Notes under the pieces: generated by a model
The model's database searches: none
What the model saw: only the letters and a program-made list of their open reading frames with translations
What the model was told of the DNA's origin: nothing
Translations under genes and position numbers: made by a program
DNA from: Polaromonas sp.
Lineage (GTDB): Bacteria; Pseudomonadota; Gammaproteobacteria; Burkholderiales; Burkholderiaceae_C
Direction: 5' to 3'
Assembly (NCBI GenBank): GCA_023259235.1
Contig: JAHFQQ010000233.1
Location: 1-5,147, forward strand
DNA length: 5,147 nt
In this document: positions 5,125 through 5,147 of the stretch, piece by piece
Position numbering within the stretch: position 1 is the first letter of the stretch
Layout: the number at the start of each line of letters is the position of its first letter

Positions 5125-5130
5125 ATTGTA
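5125..5130 (-). promoter_or_regulatory. candidate -10 box for the zapB-like/zapA operon
   Basis: TACAAT on the - strand, the same hexamer as before the 6S RNA, lies 10 bp before the ATG. The predicted start near 5118 would leave a 5' leader of about four bases. The -35 region falls beyond the window edge, so this cannot be judged fully. Confidence 0.3.
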
Positions 5131-5147
5131 AGGTTTGCCGCCTTTTG

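Overview
The window looks like chromosomal DNA of a betaproteobacterium, most likely of the order Burkholderiales. This rests on the Bordetella-type ftr iron-uptake genes, a small coiled-coil gene followed by zapA and a 6S RNA, and high GC outside the ferritin-like gene. I cannot name the species.

Left part (1-2132, + strand): the end of an ftrABCD-type ferrous iron uptake operon. It holds the last 58 codons of the cupredoxin ftrB, a short ftrC permease that keeps both RExxE iron motifs but stops after five membrane segments, and ftrD, a membrane polyferredoxin. ftrC and ftrD overlap by 8 bp. Facing this operon, 27 bp away, is a ferritin-like diiron protein (2160-2615, - strand), so iron import and iron storage or detoxification sit end to end.

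Middle (2616-3355): the 227-bp spacer before rraA is not empty. On the - strand it carries a 59-codon GTG-start open frame whose stop lies inside a palindrome followed by six T. This reads like a small gene with its own intrinsic terminator, placed 30 bp before the ferritin start. Next, on the + strand, comes rraA, an RraA/HMG-aldolase fold protein that has the Arg-Asp motif of the aldolase branch.

Right part (3390-5147, - strand): reading leftwards, a small ZapB-like coiled-coil gene overlaps zapA by 4 bp, then comes a 6S RNA gene (ssrS, about 4282-4457), then a TSUP (TauE/SafE) membrane transporter that converges on rraA. The 6S RNA is recognised from its position after zapA, a closing stem whose two arms lie about 160 nt apart, and the hairpin of the 3' side of the central bubble. 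No other annotation would explain this spacer.

No mobile element, CRISPR array, tRNA or rRNA was seen. The points most worth a second look are the shortened FtrC, the cryptic small gene plus terminator ahead of the ferritin gene, and the ferritin's missing haem methionine. I found no clear new multi-gene system.
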